From NCBI RefSeq assembly GCF_003589595.1, contig NW_020654229.1:4350065-4414064 (forward strand): a stretch of 64,000 nt of DNA. Reading direction: 5' to 3'. Under the pieces are notes generated by a model. It had not been told where the DNA came from and searched no databases. It was given only the letters and a program-made list of their open reading frames with translations. The DNA is from Hyposmocoma kahamanoa (lineage: Eukaryota > Arthropoda > Insecta > Lepidoptera > Cosmopterigidae). Shown piece by piece: positions 1-11,999 of this stretch; the stretch's first letter is position 1; every line of letters begins with the position of its first letter. Position numbers and translations under genes: made by a program.

Positions 1-680
1 AAAAACTCATTGGTACTGAAATCTCTGAAATCTCAAATGTTAGTATAGGGTACCAAACATCAAATTCAAATGGTCACGGATTGTAAGGAGCAGTTTAAAA
101 TCAATGGAATAGCTTTAGAACGAGTGACATCCACTCGTAATCTTGGTCTGATCGTGGATGAGGAACAAAAGTACATACAACATGTCAACAGTAAGATTAG
201 AAACGCTTTTTTTAGATTTAAAACCCTTTATAAAATAAGACCATATATAACAGAAGAAATACGCGTGCTTTTGACTGAAGCTCTTGTGGTGTCACAACTT
301 AATTATTGTAGTTCCGTTTTCGGTCCCCGGTTAAATAATAGCATGGAGCGATCTGTTTAGCGAGTCCAGAATGCTTGCGCCAGATTCTGTTTTAACATAC
401 CAAAAAGAGAACACATAACACCCTATTTGAATCAAAATCAGATTCTAAACATGAGTGCTAGAAGAGAACTACAATATGCCTGTTGCATTCAAAAGGTAAT
501 ATGGAGTAAAAACCCTGAATACCTTGTTGAAAAACTCACGTGGAAAAAAGATACTGTACATAAGGGTCTCCGATCTGTCACTTTGAATTCATTATGTGTA
601 CCTAAACATAAAACTGTACGTTACAAGGGCTGTTTCAAGTATTGTGCACAGGTATCTGGACTGATTTGCCCCCACCGCTA
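1..680 (+). pseudogene. LINE reverse transcriptase C-terminal fragment (broken)
   Basis: This is the thumb and C-terminal part of a non-LTR retrotransposon reverse transcriptase of Jockey/CR1 type. The typical sequence LGLIVDEEQ ... LVVSQLNYCSSVFGP ... RVQNACARFCF ... HITPYLN can be read on the plus strand. The first 75 bases read in another frame (KLIGTEISEISNVSIGYQ), so there is a frameshift near base 75. An in-frame TAG at 358-360 splits the remainder, and the frame closes at 679-681. The left end is cut by the window edge. It is a dead 3' piece of a LINE with no host function. The family is clear; the clade is an inference. Confidence 0.8.
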
Positions 681-1207
681 AGGGCGCGTTCCCACTATGT
701 CGTCACGTTTTATTATCGTTGGACGACTGTCGTGTCTAGCCGGTTCCCATATCACGACTATCTGTCGTGGACGATTTTTTATCGTTGAACGACTGTCGTG
801 ACTTGCTGTTCCCACTAGATCGTGACGACAATTTATCGTTTCACAACAGCCTCCCTGCCCATCTCTGGCTACGACCCAACGCTACTGTAAAGCGAGCAGA
901 GGGCGCGGGGTACGAGAGGGGAGGGCAGGGAGCAAAATACGTGCGGACAGCGATAAATAAAACGTGACGACAATAGGAGTTGCGCCAATCTGTCGTCACG
1001 TTTTCATCGTGACGTTTTTTTATCGTCAGACGACTGTCGTTCTAGCTGTTCCCACTGTGACGACAGTTTGTCGTTGTAACGATAAAAAATCGTGAATGAC
1101 AGTTAATCGTGACGTGCTATACGTGAACAATTTCATTTAAATATACAAGTCACAACACTGTAAACTGCACGACAATCTGTCGTCACGACATAGTGGGAAC
1201 GCGCCCT
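681..1207. mobile_element. MITE, AGGGCGCG family, copy 1
   Basis: The ends are inverted repeats beginning AGGGCGCGTTCCCACTATGT and closing with its complement at 1188-1207. The interior is made of repeated palindromic GTCGTCACG, TATCGTTGGACGACTG and TCGTGACG blocks and has no coding capacity. Two more copies lie at 51509-51902 and 58309-58785. It is inserted directly behind the LINE remnant. The internal self-complementarity would allow a strong hairpin. Confidence 0.85.
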
Positions 1208-1455
1208 TAGGAATCAAATAAGCATTAATTCCTAAACATTATTACGACGACAACTTGCTGCAGAAAACTTGAAGCATGCTTACTGTAAAACCATGAAAAT
1301 AGTAAAATACTTTTGACACAAATCCCTAAGATAAATAACAATTGAATTGAAGTAACAAAAGACATAACACTCGCGCACACGTATACACAACACACAGTGT
1401 CGAGCCCCATGAACTTGTTTACTTGTATTGTTTTCTCTTTTATTTTTTTTGACAT

Positions 1456-1516
1456 TAATTATTATTATTATTATTAATAATAATAATAATAAAGAATAAT
1501 AATAATAATAATAAAG
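1456..1516. repeat. (TTA/TAA)n microsatellite
   Basis: A run of TTA repeats passes into TAA repeats, giving an imperfect palindrome. A second simple repeat, (AT)n, lies at about 1719-1738. Both are low-complexity sequence. Confidence 0.8.
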
Positions 1517-1764
1517 AACTTTATTTATCAACATTTACAAAACAATTTAGTCGTAAATAACATCACTTATAGATACTGTGTAGATAAAAAGGATAGAGTC
1601 TCAGCTTAAGCTGTTTTTCAGACCCTACCTTTTTGAAACTCGCTACATTTTAATTAAATATAATATTTTAATATTTGTCTGACGCGTCTCGAGTAGCTCC
1701 AAAAGATATCACAAAATAATATATATATATATATATATGTTATTATTATATATACTCACTTAAA

Positions 1765-1935
1765 GTTATACGAGGAGGAACGTCATAACAGTATCTAACA
1801 CATGAATTTTGTACTTTTTGGATTTTCTTTTCTACTTTTCTTAGTAAACAAGCCCCGTACACTATGTCTCCATAGTCAAGTTGAGAAAGTACTAGACAAT
1901 CTACCAATCGTTGTCTTACCTCTTTAATCAGAAAA
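1765..1935 (-). pseudogene. LINE RT fragment
   Basis: Read on the minus strand it gives VRQRLVDCLVLSQLDYGDIV followed by YGACL and KIQKVQNSCV. This is the thumb region of a Jockey/CR1-type reverse transcriptase, equivalent to the motif LVVSQLNYCSSV in the element at 1-680. It is short and 5'-truncated. The AT-rich stretch on its left may be its 3' end. Confidence 0.65.
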
Positions 1936-2224
1936 GGTTTAAGTTAGTATTATGCCAATAACTATAATTATAATATTATGTGATTTTTTTATTTTGAATA
2001 TCGTTACGAGCTAGTTTATAAGGAATAGATATAAGATGAAAGCTCTCGTAGAAATGACTCCCGCTCAATACCATAGGGGAGTAGGCAGAGGTTGAAAAAC
2101 AGCGCTGCATGGTACCTACCAACGCCGTTACAGCATAAGCCTTTTGTCTCAATTTACTTTTACTGTTTTGTTTTTTAATTTGTGTTGGCTTGTTTGCTAT
2201 GTATAAATTTAAAAAAAGAAAAAT

Positions 2225-3065
2225 GTTATTCTGAGACAATAAATGATTTATTTATTTTTATTTAGCCCACAGGTTACACGTGTAAAAAGTAGGCTCTGAA
2301 AAGTGTGAGTTTAACCTCTTTAGAACACCATGCAAACCTGCGAGCAATCATGTTCGCTCGTCGCGATAATGCCCTCCTTTCCCTCTTAATGTCGTCATTG
2401 TCCTTGAGGTCGGGCGCAATTATGTGTCCTAGATATTTAAATTGATATACTCTTTACAAGGATACACTATATGGATATTCAACTTGACAGGTGGTATGTT
2501 ATTAGGAATTTTACCGCCAGCCTCAAAGACATGCCCCTTGTCACACACAAACCATGTCCCTTCGCATATTCCTCGCACATACTGACTAGTTTTTTTAAAC
2601 CGCAGATGGACGCACTCGGCAGCACCATGTCGTCCGCGTAGCTGATTTGTTGATGCATACTCCGTCGATGTGGCAGCCGACATGGGTGCTGCTGAGCGCG
2701 CTGATCAGCCCGTTAACATAGACGTTGAAGAGTGCGAGCGAGGTCAAACCCCCCTGTCTCTCTCCACACTCCAGCGCATATGATTTTGAGAATGATCCTG
2801 TCCATCGAACATTGTTTACCTGGCCTCCGTACCAGTATTTTAAGATATTAATAATTTGGGACGGGACATGTGCATCCATCAGTTTCTTCCGTAGTATGTC
2901 GTAGGAGACCTGGTCGAACGCCCCCGACAGGTCGAGAAAACATGCAAATACACCAGTCTTTCGCCTAATGTAGTAATTAACGGTAGCTCTGATTGCGCTT
3001 TCTGATTTTCTTTTCTTTTCTTTCTTTAGATAGACCCGGTGTAAAGCCTCGATTATTTTTGTCAA
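2225..3065 (-). pseudogene. LINE reverse transcriptase fragment with FADD/YADD core, frameshifted
   Basis: The minus strand encodes the RT palm: FACFLDLSGAFDQVSYDILR, then WTGSFSKSYALECGERQGG and LTSLALFNVYVNGLISALS. After a frameshift near 2640 the catalytic motif ISYADDMVLPSAS continues, followed by LKKLVSMCEEYAKGHG. Stop codons fill the left part. This is a degraded non-LTR retrotransposon RT. The upstream end stops abruptly at about 3065, which suggests 5' truncation. Confidence 0.8.
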
Positions 3066-3162
3066 ACCTCACACTTATAGAACTATAAAATCTTGATAAT
3101 GATTGGTCGCAGTTTCTAATTTAAAATGGTTTAAGAAATTCTGTACTGTTAATATAAATTAG

Positions 3163-3492
3163 ATGGAGCGAGTAATGCTCGGCGTTTCTTTACGTGATCG
3201 GATAAGAAATAATGAGATCCGTAGAAGAACGAACGTCACCGACATAGCTCGAAGAATTAGCGGGTTGAAGTGGCAGCGGACAGGGCACATAGGGCAGAAT
3301 GGTTCTTGAATTGAGACCGCGAACCGGAAGGCGTTCAGTGGGACGGCCCCCTGCTAGATGGACGGATGACCTGATAAGCGGCGGATAACCGATGGATGCA
3401 CGTCGCGTCCGATCGGCTGGTGTGGAAATCTTTGGGGGAGTTCTATGTTCAGCAGTGGACGTCTTCCGGCTGATATGATGAATATAAATTAA
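3163..3492 (+). pseudogene. RTE-like LINE 3' end
   Basis: The plus strand gives MERVMLGVSLRDRIRNNEIR followed by RRTNVTDIARRISGLKWQRTGHI and, with frameshifts, a GRRSVGRPP-like segment. Such sequence is found at the C terminus of RTE-type LINE RTs in insects. It ends near the TGATGATGAAT-like tail at 3473-3485. No intact frame is left. Confidence 0.7.
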
Positions 3493-4140
3493 ACTTTACC
3501 CAGTTGGCATATCGATGAAAGTTAATGCGACGTCATTCAATGTGCTGCCATTTAGAGGTAACAGTTGAAAGACGACGAACGATTAATAGCATTAACGAGA
3601 TTTTACATGAGATATTTGACACTACCAAAGTACTAAACGAAAATGGCGGACTGAGCTCATGTGTATGGAACCCCGCGTACTGTTGGCACGTGTACCACAC
3701 CAACTAACACTTCTACTGTATTTATTGGACTCTGCCCTTGTAACGAAGAAAGGCACAACAATTTTTTTCGTTCTGAGGGCAGTATTGTGGCCTCCGCCTT
3801 AGGTGCCTATATCTCGAAAGTTACCGAAATGCACATGCGTTACTTATGATAAGGATGGCAAAATGATCCAGCTTAAGGATGTTCTTAAAAATATAAGCTA
3901 CGCTGGTGATCTATGCCCGTCGATCAGTCTGCTAAGACTAAGACTAAGGCTCAATTATATTGCGGCGGAACGGAATGGAAGCGAATTTTTGTAACGATAT
4001 TGTACATAGCATAATGAACTTTATGGTCAATTGTTGTGACATTGTTGGTGTGACACGAACCAAAACCTTCCTCGGTATGCGCGAGCTTTGTCGAGCATCA
4101 GCTTAAAAATTTGTGAGGAGTACGCGAAGACCCAATCATT

Positions 4141-4585
4141 AGGCTTTTTTCACAGCTGGGGGTCTACTCTCATCTCCGTCCGACATCCGTCCGAAACAAT
4201 TACTGCCAAATAAGCATTACTTGACCAAATGAAAAGACGCGTGATGCGAATGAAGCTTCATTCTTTATACTTGTCTTTTAATTTTGTCGAATATTACTTA
4301 TTTGACGAGAGTAGTAGTACTTATCGAGAGTAGACCCCCTGGTCCGTACGGACTATCCGCCTGCGGGCCATCCGCATGCGTAGAATCCGCAGTGCTCTGA
4401 ATCGAGTATTTGATTTAGACGGAAGACGGCCTACAATAAACGCACGGGTAGCTTGTGCGGAGTTCACGCGTAGTGTGTTCCGTACGGTGCAATCCGCGTC
4501 ACTGTAAAACCATGTTCAAACTCCACATGTGTTACTCTTCACCGGTGCTCCACGCGGGCGGTCCGCACTGCTCTGAAACCAGCCT
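4141..4585. mobile_element. MITE, CAGCTGTGAAACCAGCC family, copy 1, interrupted
   Basis: Its termini resemble TAAGGCTGGTTTCAGAGCAG (inverted, at 4565-4585) and AGGCTTTTTTCACAGCTG (4141-4158). The interior contains GTCCGTACGGAC and GCCTGCGGGCC blocks shared with the uninterrupted copy at 28750-29013. A Harbinger-like MITE is inserted at 4159-4338. Confidence 0.7.
4159..4338. mobile_element. Harbinger-like MITE, GGGGTCTACTCTCG family, copy 1
   Basis: The inverted ends are GGGGTCTACTCTC and GAGAGTAGACCCC. CTG flanks both sides (4156-4158 and 4339-4341), a 3-bp target duplication of the CWG type known for PIF/Harbinger elements. The interior includes ATCCGTCCGAAACAATTACTG. Related copies at 59278-59756 and 60430-60613 also have CTG or CAG duplications. 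Confidence 0.8.
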
Positions 4586-4722
4586 TAGTGTTCAAAACAG
4601 GTAACAAAGCGCTCTCCTCAATCCCCACGGTACATATCTGTGCAGCACTCCTCTCCAAACCTTGAACACTGGATTTCCGCAACGATTATAATGATATGGA
4701 GAGGGGGCGAAAGTCCTTGGAC

Positions 4723-4733
<11 letters not shown>

Positions 4734-4761
<28 letters not shown>
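4734..4761. repeat. Poly(T) run
   Basis: About 28 consecutive T. It could be the poly(A) tail of a minus-strand retroposon, but no recognisable body is attached. Confidence 0.8.
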
Positions 4762-4765
<4 letters not shown>

Positions 4766-6886
4766 ACTAAGAATATTACAAAAACATATATACATCACAC
4801 CCTTAAACCTACATTGGTTTGTAATGTTATGTTTGCGCGTTGTGATGTCTCTATCATTAAAACTACTCTTTTCAAGGCGTTTTGTCAAACTTGGTACATG
4901 TGCAGCTTGTGGACAAAGTACACTAAAAAAGGTTTAATAAATTAATAAATTCAGGAGTTAGTTTGCGGTTTAAGGATGCTGTTAGGACTGCCACGCTTTT
5001 GCAGTGTATCCGGAATGTTCGCAGAGGCGCGTATTGACTTCAGCAATAATAGATTCAGATTAATTTATTTCTCAAATATAATATTATACAGTATAAATTG
5101 CACTACATGTCAAAGTATAGGACATTACATTGAGATCGTCAATCAAAAATGAAAACTATAAATTGATAAATAAGCACTAATTATAAAATTAACAATTAGT
5201 TAATAATAATATTGTTGTCATTAAATTTCATATGAAATACCATTCTTCATCAAGGATCTTCATAAGTTTGTCAACCGTAATAAATGAAATAGAAGGAAAT
5301 AGTATAAAAGTATGTCAAAGCGAAAGAAATTAAATAAAATAGAAAATACTCAACAGCGTTACATTTTGAGGTTCATTTACAGAATATAAAGGGTTTTCCA
5401 AGAAAAGGTCGTTCAGCCGCCACCTTAATGTTCATAGCAAGTGAGTCCGATGACACGCGGGTTTTTCTCTGCAAGTGCTATACGTCAGGGCCTGTTCTAA
5501 AATGACCAGCCCGGCGAGGTAGGATGCCAGAAACATTTATGGTAATAAATGAAGAAAGACTATTTCTAATGTACTTTCTGATTATAAATGTACAATATGA
5601 TATGACGCACTAGGCACAAATAGATTTCTACAGTAATGTCTGTGTTTCAATCCAACCAATACGCGTACTGCACGTTTTTTGCATTGGCATGACTCTATTG
5701 ACATCTGTGGAGTTACCCCACATGAGTGAACCGTACTACATCAGCAAGTGGAAATAGTGGAAATGCGCAATTAAATCCTTAATGCAGAGTCAGAAATGAG
5801 CAATTTTAGTTTATACGCAACGCGAAGACTGCCCCACTCAGTCTATCACACTGATGTAATACGCAAGAGAACTGCCTCCCTGATGTACCGCGTGCGTGAG
5901 GGCGCATTTATTCACGGTTCACGTATCTTTGACTTGCGTTTTTCGCTTGCTTCAGTTGGCTAGGTACACGGCGTAGAAATCTGCCTTCCGCGCAAAGGCG
6001 TTCACGAGTCTTCCACTTTGCGTTGCGGAGAGACTTGCGCGCATGCACGGCGCCTTACCTTTGTTTTGGTTGTAGTGGACGCATAGACGCTGCTGCTCTG
6101 ACCTGATTGACCAGTGGTGCTGGCCTCCGCAACGTTCCCTGTTGCTTGTGTGGAAATATCAAGCTTGCTAGATATCAAACTCACGCAACGCAAGGGAGCG
6201 ACTCGTGAACAGGCCTACCTGCTCGTGAAGACTTATGAACCCGGAATTATTCGACACGAATTTCATCGCGGTCAGGTCGCGCGGCTGCCACGCGCAGCGA
6301 CCGCGTGCACTTGTCATGGCAAAGTACGCTCTGTTTATTTGAATTTTACGTTTTAACTTAAATGAGCACCACAGACGCGCGGGCGAGGCTGGCTTGTTTT
6401 CGGTCTACGCGGCGACCGCACGGTTGTATTATTCAGAGGAATTTAAATTTAGATTCGCCATTAATGTACGTGAAAGCGTGGTAACTGAGTACTCATACGG
6501 TTGGTCTGGGAGTACCTTGCCTGTGATATACATGGGTTCCAGAGGCTTGGTGTATAGTTTAAATGTATTTCTTTTCTCACAACAATTTTTAGGCTGAAAT
6601 ATTTTGTTTTTATTAAAAATATTTAAGAATAAGAGGGCTTATAACAAAGGATTGTTAAATGTACTTAAGACAAGAAAGGGTTTGTCAGGGCCGTGAAAAA
6701 TGGCGATCGATCGCCTCTTCTACTTCTTGTAGTACCTTTCGAACTAATGAATATTGGCCATCAATTCAGCATAGAGCAGTCCTTAGAAACGGTGATGTCT
6801 GTATTGACTTCTGACATTAAAACTCCAGTAATTAGGTCAAGTACTTAGTTCTTCAAGGCGAGGACATAAATTACACTTCTTAGGTT
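4762..6886. other. No recognised gene
   Basis: AT-rich sequence with a more GC-rich patch at about 5880-6330. Short open frames exist on both strands but have no recognisable motif. The segment 6606-6614 reads TAATAAAAA on the minus strand and could be the poly(A) signal of gene A, about 270 bases beyond its stop codon. Confidence 0.4.
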
Positions 6887-8394
6887 TTAGATTAATGTTA
6901 ACACCGGACTATTAGTTGTTTGTTGTGGCATATTCATTACGTCTATAGGTTTCGCTAACAATCTTAAACTGTCAATAAGACTCGAGACTATTCTATTGGA
7001 AGCCATGAAAGTATCTAACATGTTTAATATTTTTGTTTCCTCAAATTCCTGTTTATTACCGTCAACTTCCTTTTTCATATTTTTCAAATTCACCTCCAAA
7101 GTATCAATATTTGACATTATATATCCAATTTTATACAAATTTTCATTCTGGTATTGGGCTTTTATTTTTGATAATGGATCAATTTTGTTTGTAATTTCGT
7201 TATAACTTTCATAAATATAATTTAACAATTTAGTTTTTATTTCGTCAGAGTCCTGTCGTCTTGATATTTTACGGTTTCCCTTTTTGTCTGCTTCAGTTTC
7301 AATTGTCATTAATGAAGGTGCGTTCGTTGTCTTTACATTATCGTCAGGTGCTTCTACAATCTGTGATAAAGGTGCCACTGTGTTTTCTGACAATTTTTTT
7401 TGTAAAACTTTAAATTCTGTATCATTTTCCTCAACGTCTCGTTTACTTCTAATATTACTATCTTTCAGGCGTACATTTTCTTCCAAATTCTTTACAATTC
7501 CATAAAAATCTCTATCCATTCTAGCAGTTCGTTTATGAATTTCATATTTTCTTTTAACTCGAGTTTGTTCTTCACATTTACAATCTAGTTTCATATGTAA
7601 TTGTAGCTCTAGATTTGAGTTTATCCTTTCTAGAGCAAAACCTATTCTATCCGCGGCTTCCAGAATATCGCCTTCAGCATTCTCATCGTAGGGCTTTGTT
7701 AGCAAATCATATAAAGTTGTATTACCTTTCTCAGATGGTAACTGATCAGTTTTATTTTTACCAAATATTAAGCTATACATCCATTCAAAAGTGTTTCTTC
7801 TGGTATTCCTTGCATGTTTATTCAGGCTTTTTGCTCCTTTTTTAGCTAACAACATATGTAACTGTAACTCCATATTGTTATTGATTTTCTCTATTGTATT
7901 TGCTATTCTGTATATAGGTTCCATGATGTCTACTGTTGGCAGCTTTTCAGTTACATTACTCTCTAATGACTCTTCAGTTTTGTTAATATTATGTCTGTCC
8001 CTATCCCTTGTGCTGTCATGATGGGAATTTATATCAAAACCTTTATCAAAAGGTACCATCATGTGTAATTGTATATCGACACTGTTACTGATCTTCTCTA
8101 GAGCATCAGCAATTCTGTTCATAGTTTCAAGAATATTCTCCTCAGTTTTTTCTATTCTCAGTTCTAGTCCTGTTTTATTAACGTGTTTAACAGGTGTATC
8201 GTCAGCATCATGTTTAAGACCAAATAGGTTCTTAAACCAATCAAACATTCGTCTTGTCTGAACCTTGTCTTCGTTTTTTTGACCAAGATTTTTTCGCAGC
8301 ATTAAGTTTTCGTCGGCATTAATATTTTGCGATTCTTCTTCTTTTCCAGTGTAGTCGTCGGATATATCTTCTGCTAATACTTGGATCGATAGAC
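6887..8394 (-). CDS. Gene A, main exon: secreted protein with three internal LQLHM repeats
   Basis: A long open exon runs from an acceptor (ttgcag at 8395) to a TAA-type stop at 6887. It is open for 471 codons from the first internal Met at 8302, plus about 30 codons before that (SIQVLAEDISDDYTGKEEE). Counting from that Met, three similar segments lie at residues 56-81, 125-150 and 212-237. Each follows the scheme ILExxxRIAxALEKINSN and ends in ELQLHM. Copies 1 and 3 are preceded by a related block, MFDWFKNLFG or TFEWMYSLIFG. Basic sites TRR (167), RVKRK (248) and RSKRD (285) could be processed by furin-like proteases. N-glycosylation sequons such as NKT and NVT are present. The C-terminal third is Lys/Glu-rich and probably helical. 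With the upstream signal-peptide-like exon this suggests a secreted precursor. I do not recognise the family. It is not related to the surrounding transposons. Confidence 0.75.
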
Positions 8395-8632
8395 CTGCAA
8401 TGTTTCCTCAAATTTTAAGGACGTTATGTCGATTCCTAAAACGTTCGCATTTACTTTAGAAAAAACTTTTTTAACTCAGAAAATTGCCAGTCATTTTGTA
8501 CTTTTTGCTTTTTTGCCATAAACATTATGCTATAGGACTTTATGAATCATAAAGGATCTGAATCGAAATCATTATCCAAAATCAATGAAATCATTTCAGG
8601 TTCAGATGATTCACAGAAATAAACGTACTTAC

Positions 8633-8673
8633 ATCCACAACAGAAATACACAATGCTTAGGTATATGGCTAAA
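8633..8673 (-). CDS. Gene A, upstream exon with signal-peptide core
   Basis: A GT donor (gtaagt, 8632-8627) follows a stretch that reads, in the frame of the main exon, SLAIYLSIVYFCCG and continues across the intron as CLSIQVLA. Together this is a typical hydrophobic signal-peptide core with a likely cleavage after VLA and before EDISDD. There is no in-frame ATG in this piece and a TGA lies just upstream. The initiator is therefore probably in a further small exon, joined at the AG at 8674-8675. The right boundary is a guess. Confidence 0.55.
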
Positions 8674-8760
8674 CTATTTCATTTTCTTCATAAAGTATCT
8701 CTCCAACTAGAAACGTTTGAAATTCAGCTTAGCATGATTGTCCTTATCTTTTAAAATATT

Positions 8761-9360
8761 TTTAACCGACTTTAAAAAAGGATGAGGTTCTCTATTCGCC
8801 GAGGAAATAAAATGTGCTCCACTTCGCTGGCTACGTCATGTGGAAAGAATGGGAGATGATCGAGCTGCCAAAAGGGCGTGTTCAGGGCGACGGGTCATTG
8901 TCTAGTGGGCCGTCCAAGATATTGCTGGAAGGGTGAAGTCGCCAAAGATCTAAAGGAACCAAATGTGTCCGAATGGTCATACTTCCCACAAGACAGACAG
9001 AAATGGCGTACCTTGGTATCAGAGGCCAAGATCCACTTCGGGTCACTGAGCCAGCGAAGTAAGTAAGTACGCGTGTTCTCTATTCGTCTGTTTTTTTGTG
9101 TATTTCATGCAATTACTTCGACATTTGTGAACCGATTTCGATGATTCTTCTTTTTGTTAGAAAGAGAGCACCTCAGTAGTGGTACTACTTAAATTTGGAG
9201 AAAATATTCCACCTCTAAGGGAGGCAAATTAGGGGATGAAATCGGTTTGTTAAATTTCACCCACTTTCTTGCAACCGATTTCAATAAATCTTGGCAAATA
9301 ATGCAAACTCTAATGAGCAAAAGAAAATACAGCGAACTTTTAAGGTCAGTTTTTTTTTAT
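8761..9360 (+). repeat. Dispersed AACCGACTT-family repeat, split by a LINE fragment
   Basis: The left part (8761-8803) begins TTTTTAACCGACTTTAAAAA. The right part (9070-9360) continues with GTGAACCGATTTCGATGATT and ends near AAGGTCAGTTTTTTTT. This is a family seen many times in the window (11391-11815, 31657-31865, 58940-59875, 62950-63205, 63760-64000). It starts AACCGACTT and ends in the near-inverse AAGTCGGTTTTTTT, as expected for a non-autonomous DNA element. A LINE tail (8806-9066) sits in the middle. Confidence 0.7.
8806..9066 (+). pseudogene. LINE 3'-terminal fragment
   Basis: It reads LRWLRHVERMGDDRAAKRA, then (other frame) GRPRYCWKGEVAKDLKEPN and RQKWRTLVSEAKIHFGSLSQ. This is the C-terminal tail of an RTE-like or related LINE ORF2. 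One frameshift lies near 8878. It is inserted in the surrounding dispersed repeat. Confidence 0.7.
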
Positions 9361-10890
9361 AACAAAATAAATAAATTATTCTATATCCATACATGCTTCT
9401 ACAGCTTTTCTTTTGTTATGCCTTGTATACTTCAGCGTGGATAAATTTAATTATTACCCTGTATTTAAGTATCAGTTTCGAAAGGCCTATTCAATACATT
9501 TTAGTTTAAAAAACTCAGTGGTATTCCGCTGTAGGAATAGAAACTAAAAGGTCTTATCTGGAAGCTATGCAAACTACTATAGGATAAGAACATAACAATT
9601 TTGTATTACAATAAAACATAGAATAATTGAGATATTCGGCCGCATCGTGCAACTACCTTCATCGGAACTAATTGCAGATAAATTCAACTCAAAACGTATG
9701 ATTTTAATTTTTGTCTACCTACATTATTTTTCTTAATACGCATAGAATGGTGATGGTTGTATAGATTTTAGTGCGCTTTACTATTAAGTTTTGAAGTAAG
9801 ATCTTAAATTTTCTCTGTAAGTGAATTTATATTCTTAATAGAAATAAATATATTTTAACCACAGATATAAAATTTATTCCAGATCCAGTACACATGTTAC
9901 ATTTAAGACAGCGGTCACACAGCTGGCCAAACAAGCGATCTATTGAAGAGGAAGTTTGATAATTTCGAATTTCTAACGCCTTTAGATAACTTTTTATGGG
10001 GTTACGTTTAGTCGTTGGTTAATGTCAACAACAACAACAACGTTAAATTTGCTCAAGAACAATATATAACGCGAAATTGATAACGTTTCAACCGATATGT
10101 GTGGCAGAGTGGTGGAAAATTGGCTCCAAAGAATTTAACGCTGCAAACGTACTCGCGGTGGTCATATGAACGAGATCGAATTCCATTCTGATTGTAACAT
10201 GTTTACTGCACCTGGAATAAATTTTGTCTCGATATCTTAATTCTTCTCTGTTTTATTGAAATACAACATTGTTATGTCCACTATTGATAAACGCGATATG
10301 TAACACACTGATTACCTTATGATAACTGACAGCAAATTAAAAACATCACTTACATAGTACAAGAACAATCCAAATCATTATATTTATATTTGTACCAAAG
10401 CAAAAAACTTATTAAACTGAGGTATGAAGGTAACTCTTTCAAATAGCCAATTTAAGAAAACCTGTTAACTTCTTATGTACGATTATCGAAAATTGATTGG
10501 AAAATTTCAAACTACTCGTGTATTGATTTAAGCGAGTTAGCCATAAATGTATTTACGTTAAAATGGACCCGGTATGGCATCGTATATATATTATTATACA
10601 TAGTATATTATATTATTATACAGCCTTCGGGAGAAGAGAGGCACAAGAAGCAATTCACAATTTAGAGATAAATGAGATTCTCATAAAAACCTAAAATATA
10701 TATTTTAGTAGCAATGGAGAAAAGAACGAAAGGATTCGTCATAACCTTTATTTTAACTACCTTTATATTAACCTTTGATTTGTTATCTTTTCAATAATTG
10801 TTTTCACCAATTTACATTGTAAAAGAATTTTAATTGAACATTTCTAAAATGTGGTTTAAATAGTCATGCGTTTTTTTAAATATTTCATAT
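9361..10890. other. No recognised gene
   Basis: AT-rich sequence with no motif-bearing frame. A (TATTA)n-like patch lies at about 10582-10620. Confidence 0.4.
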
Positions 10891-10892
10891 TC

Positions 10893-11335
10893 AAGCTCAG
10901 GCCTCACATAGGTACGCGGTACAGCATAAAAAACGGTTCAGGGGCGCACCTGTTGGAAGAGAATCCGTGTCAGGGCGTGCCACACGGCAGACCCATGCGT
11001 GGTTCGCAGAGGGACAACGGCGCAAAGGCGGCCGGTTAACATTCTATTTAGATTTAAAGAACGCTTCCCATCACTGTCGGATAATGTTCAAGAAAAAAAT
11101 TCTGCTTTTGTTCGCGTTACGGAAGAAATTTCAGTCCAATTCATACTGAAACGTTGCCGCTCTGTGTGGATGGTTGCATAGAACTCAATGGAATACAGCT
11201 TTGCGCCCTCAACCGCCTCGCGTTCGCCTTTTTGTCATAGCTTCGGCCCCGGCATACTATAAAACTCGAACATTACAAAAATTCGTAGCCTCAGAACGCT
11301 CCCGCTACCGCCTCTGTGTAGCCAGAGCATTATTT
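10893..11335. mobile_element. MITE, GCTCTGGCTACACAGAG family
   Basis: The left end GCTCAGGCCTCACATAG and the right end CTCTGTGTAGCCAGAGC are imperfect inverted repeats. Related ends occur at 14478-14740 and 62775-62905. The interior is GC-richer than the flanks, and its open frames are not recognisable proteins. It abuts another dispersed repeat at 11391. Confidence 0.55.
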
Positions 11336-11390
11336 AATTTGACATACCTCAAATTTTCGAGATTTCATAATTCATATTTTATTTATTATA

Positions 11391-11815
11391 TTTTTAACCG
11401 ACTTCAAAAAGGAGGAGGTTCTCAATTCGACTGTATTTTTTTGTATGTATGTTATGCGATAACTCCGTTATTTGTGAACCGATTTTCATGATTCTTTTTT
11501 TATTGGAAAGGGGGTACTTCCATAGTGGTCCCATTTCATTTTGAAGAAAATCATCCACCTCTAAGGGTGGCTGTTCACGCGTGAAGATTAATTTTTATAA
11601 ATAGCGCCTAAATTTTACTAAGTAGCAATTATTTTAATGGTTGATTTTGCTATTTCTCCAATTCAAGGCGTTTTTCTCTCAATATACTTTGAGTAGTGAG
11701 ACCGATTTTTATTATCTCCAGTGTCAAGTCCTGTACAGTGGCGAATTTAAGGATATTTCAATAAAACTTAGCAAATAGACGTAATTCCACGTACTTTTGA
11801 GGTCAGTTTTTTTAG
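11391..11815 (+). repeat. Dispersed AACCGACTT-family repeat, nearly full copy
   Basis: Starts TTTTTAACCGACTTCAAAAA, continues GGAGGAGGTTCTCAATTCGA, and ends GAGGTCAGTTTTTTTAGTAC. This copy gives the most complete view of the family. Confidence 0.75.
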
Positions 11816-11999
11816 TACTCTGTACTGAGATTATATGTAACTAAGTGTCGCCATCTTTTTTTTATATAAAAGATAAGTGTACATTTGACGTCCATACCAC
11901 AGTCCACGTCTAGTACCCCGATGATGAAAAGGTAAGGCGGAATCAAGTTATGCAATTCCATCGTTCGCCTCTACTCATTCCGAAGGTGGCCAGTTGGTA

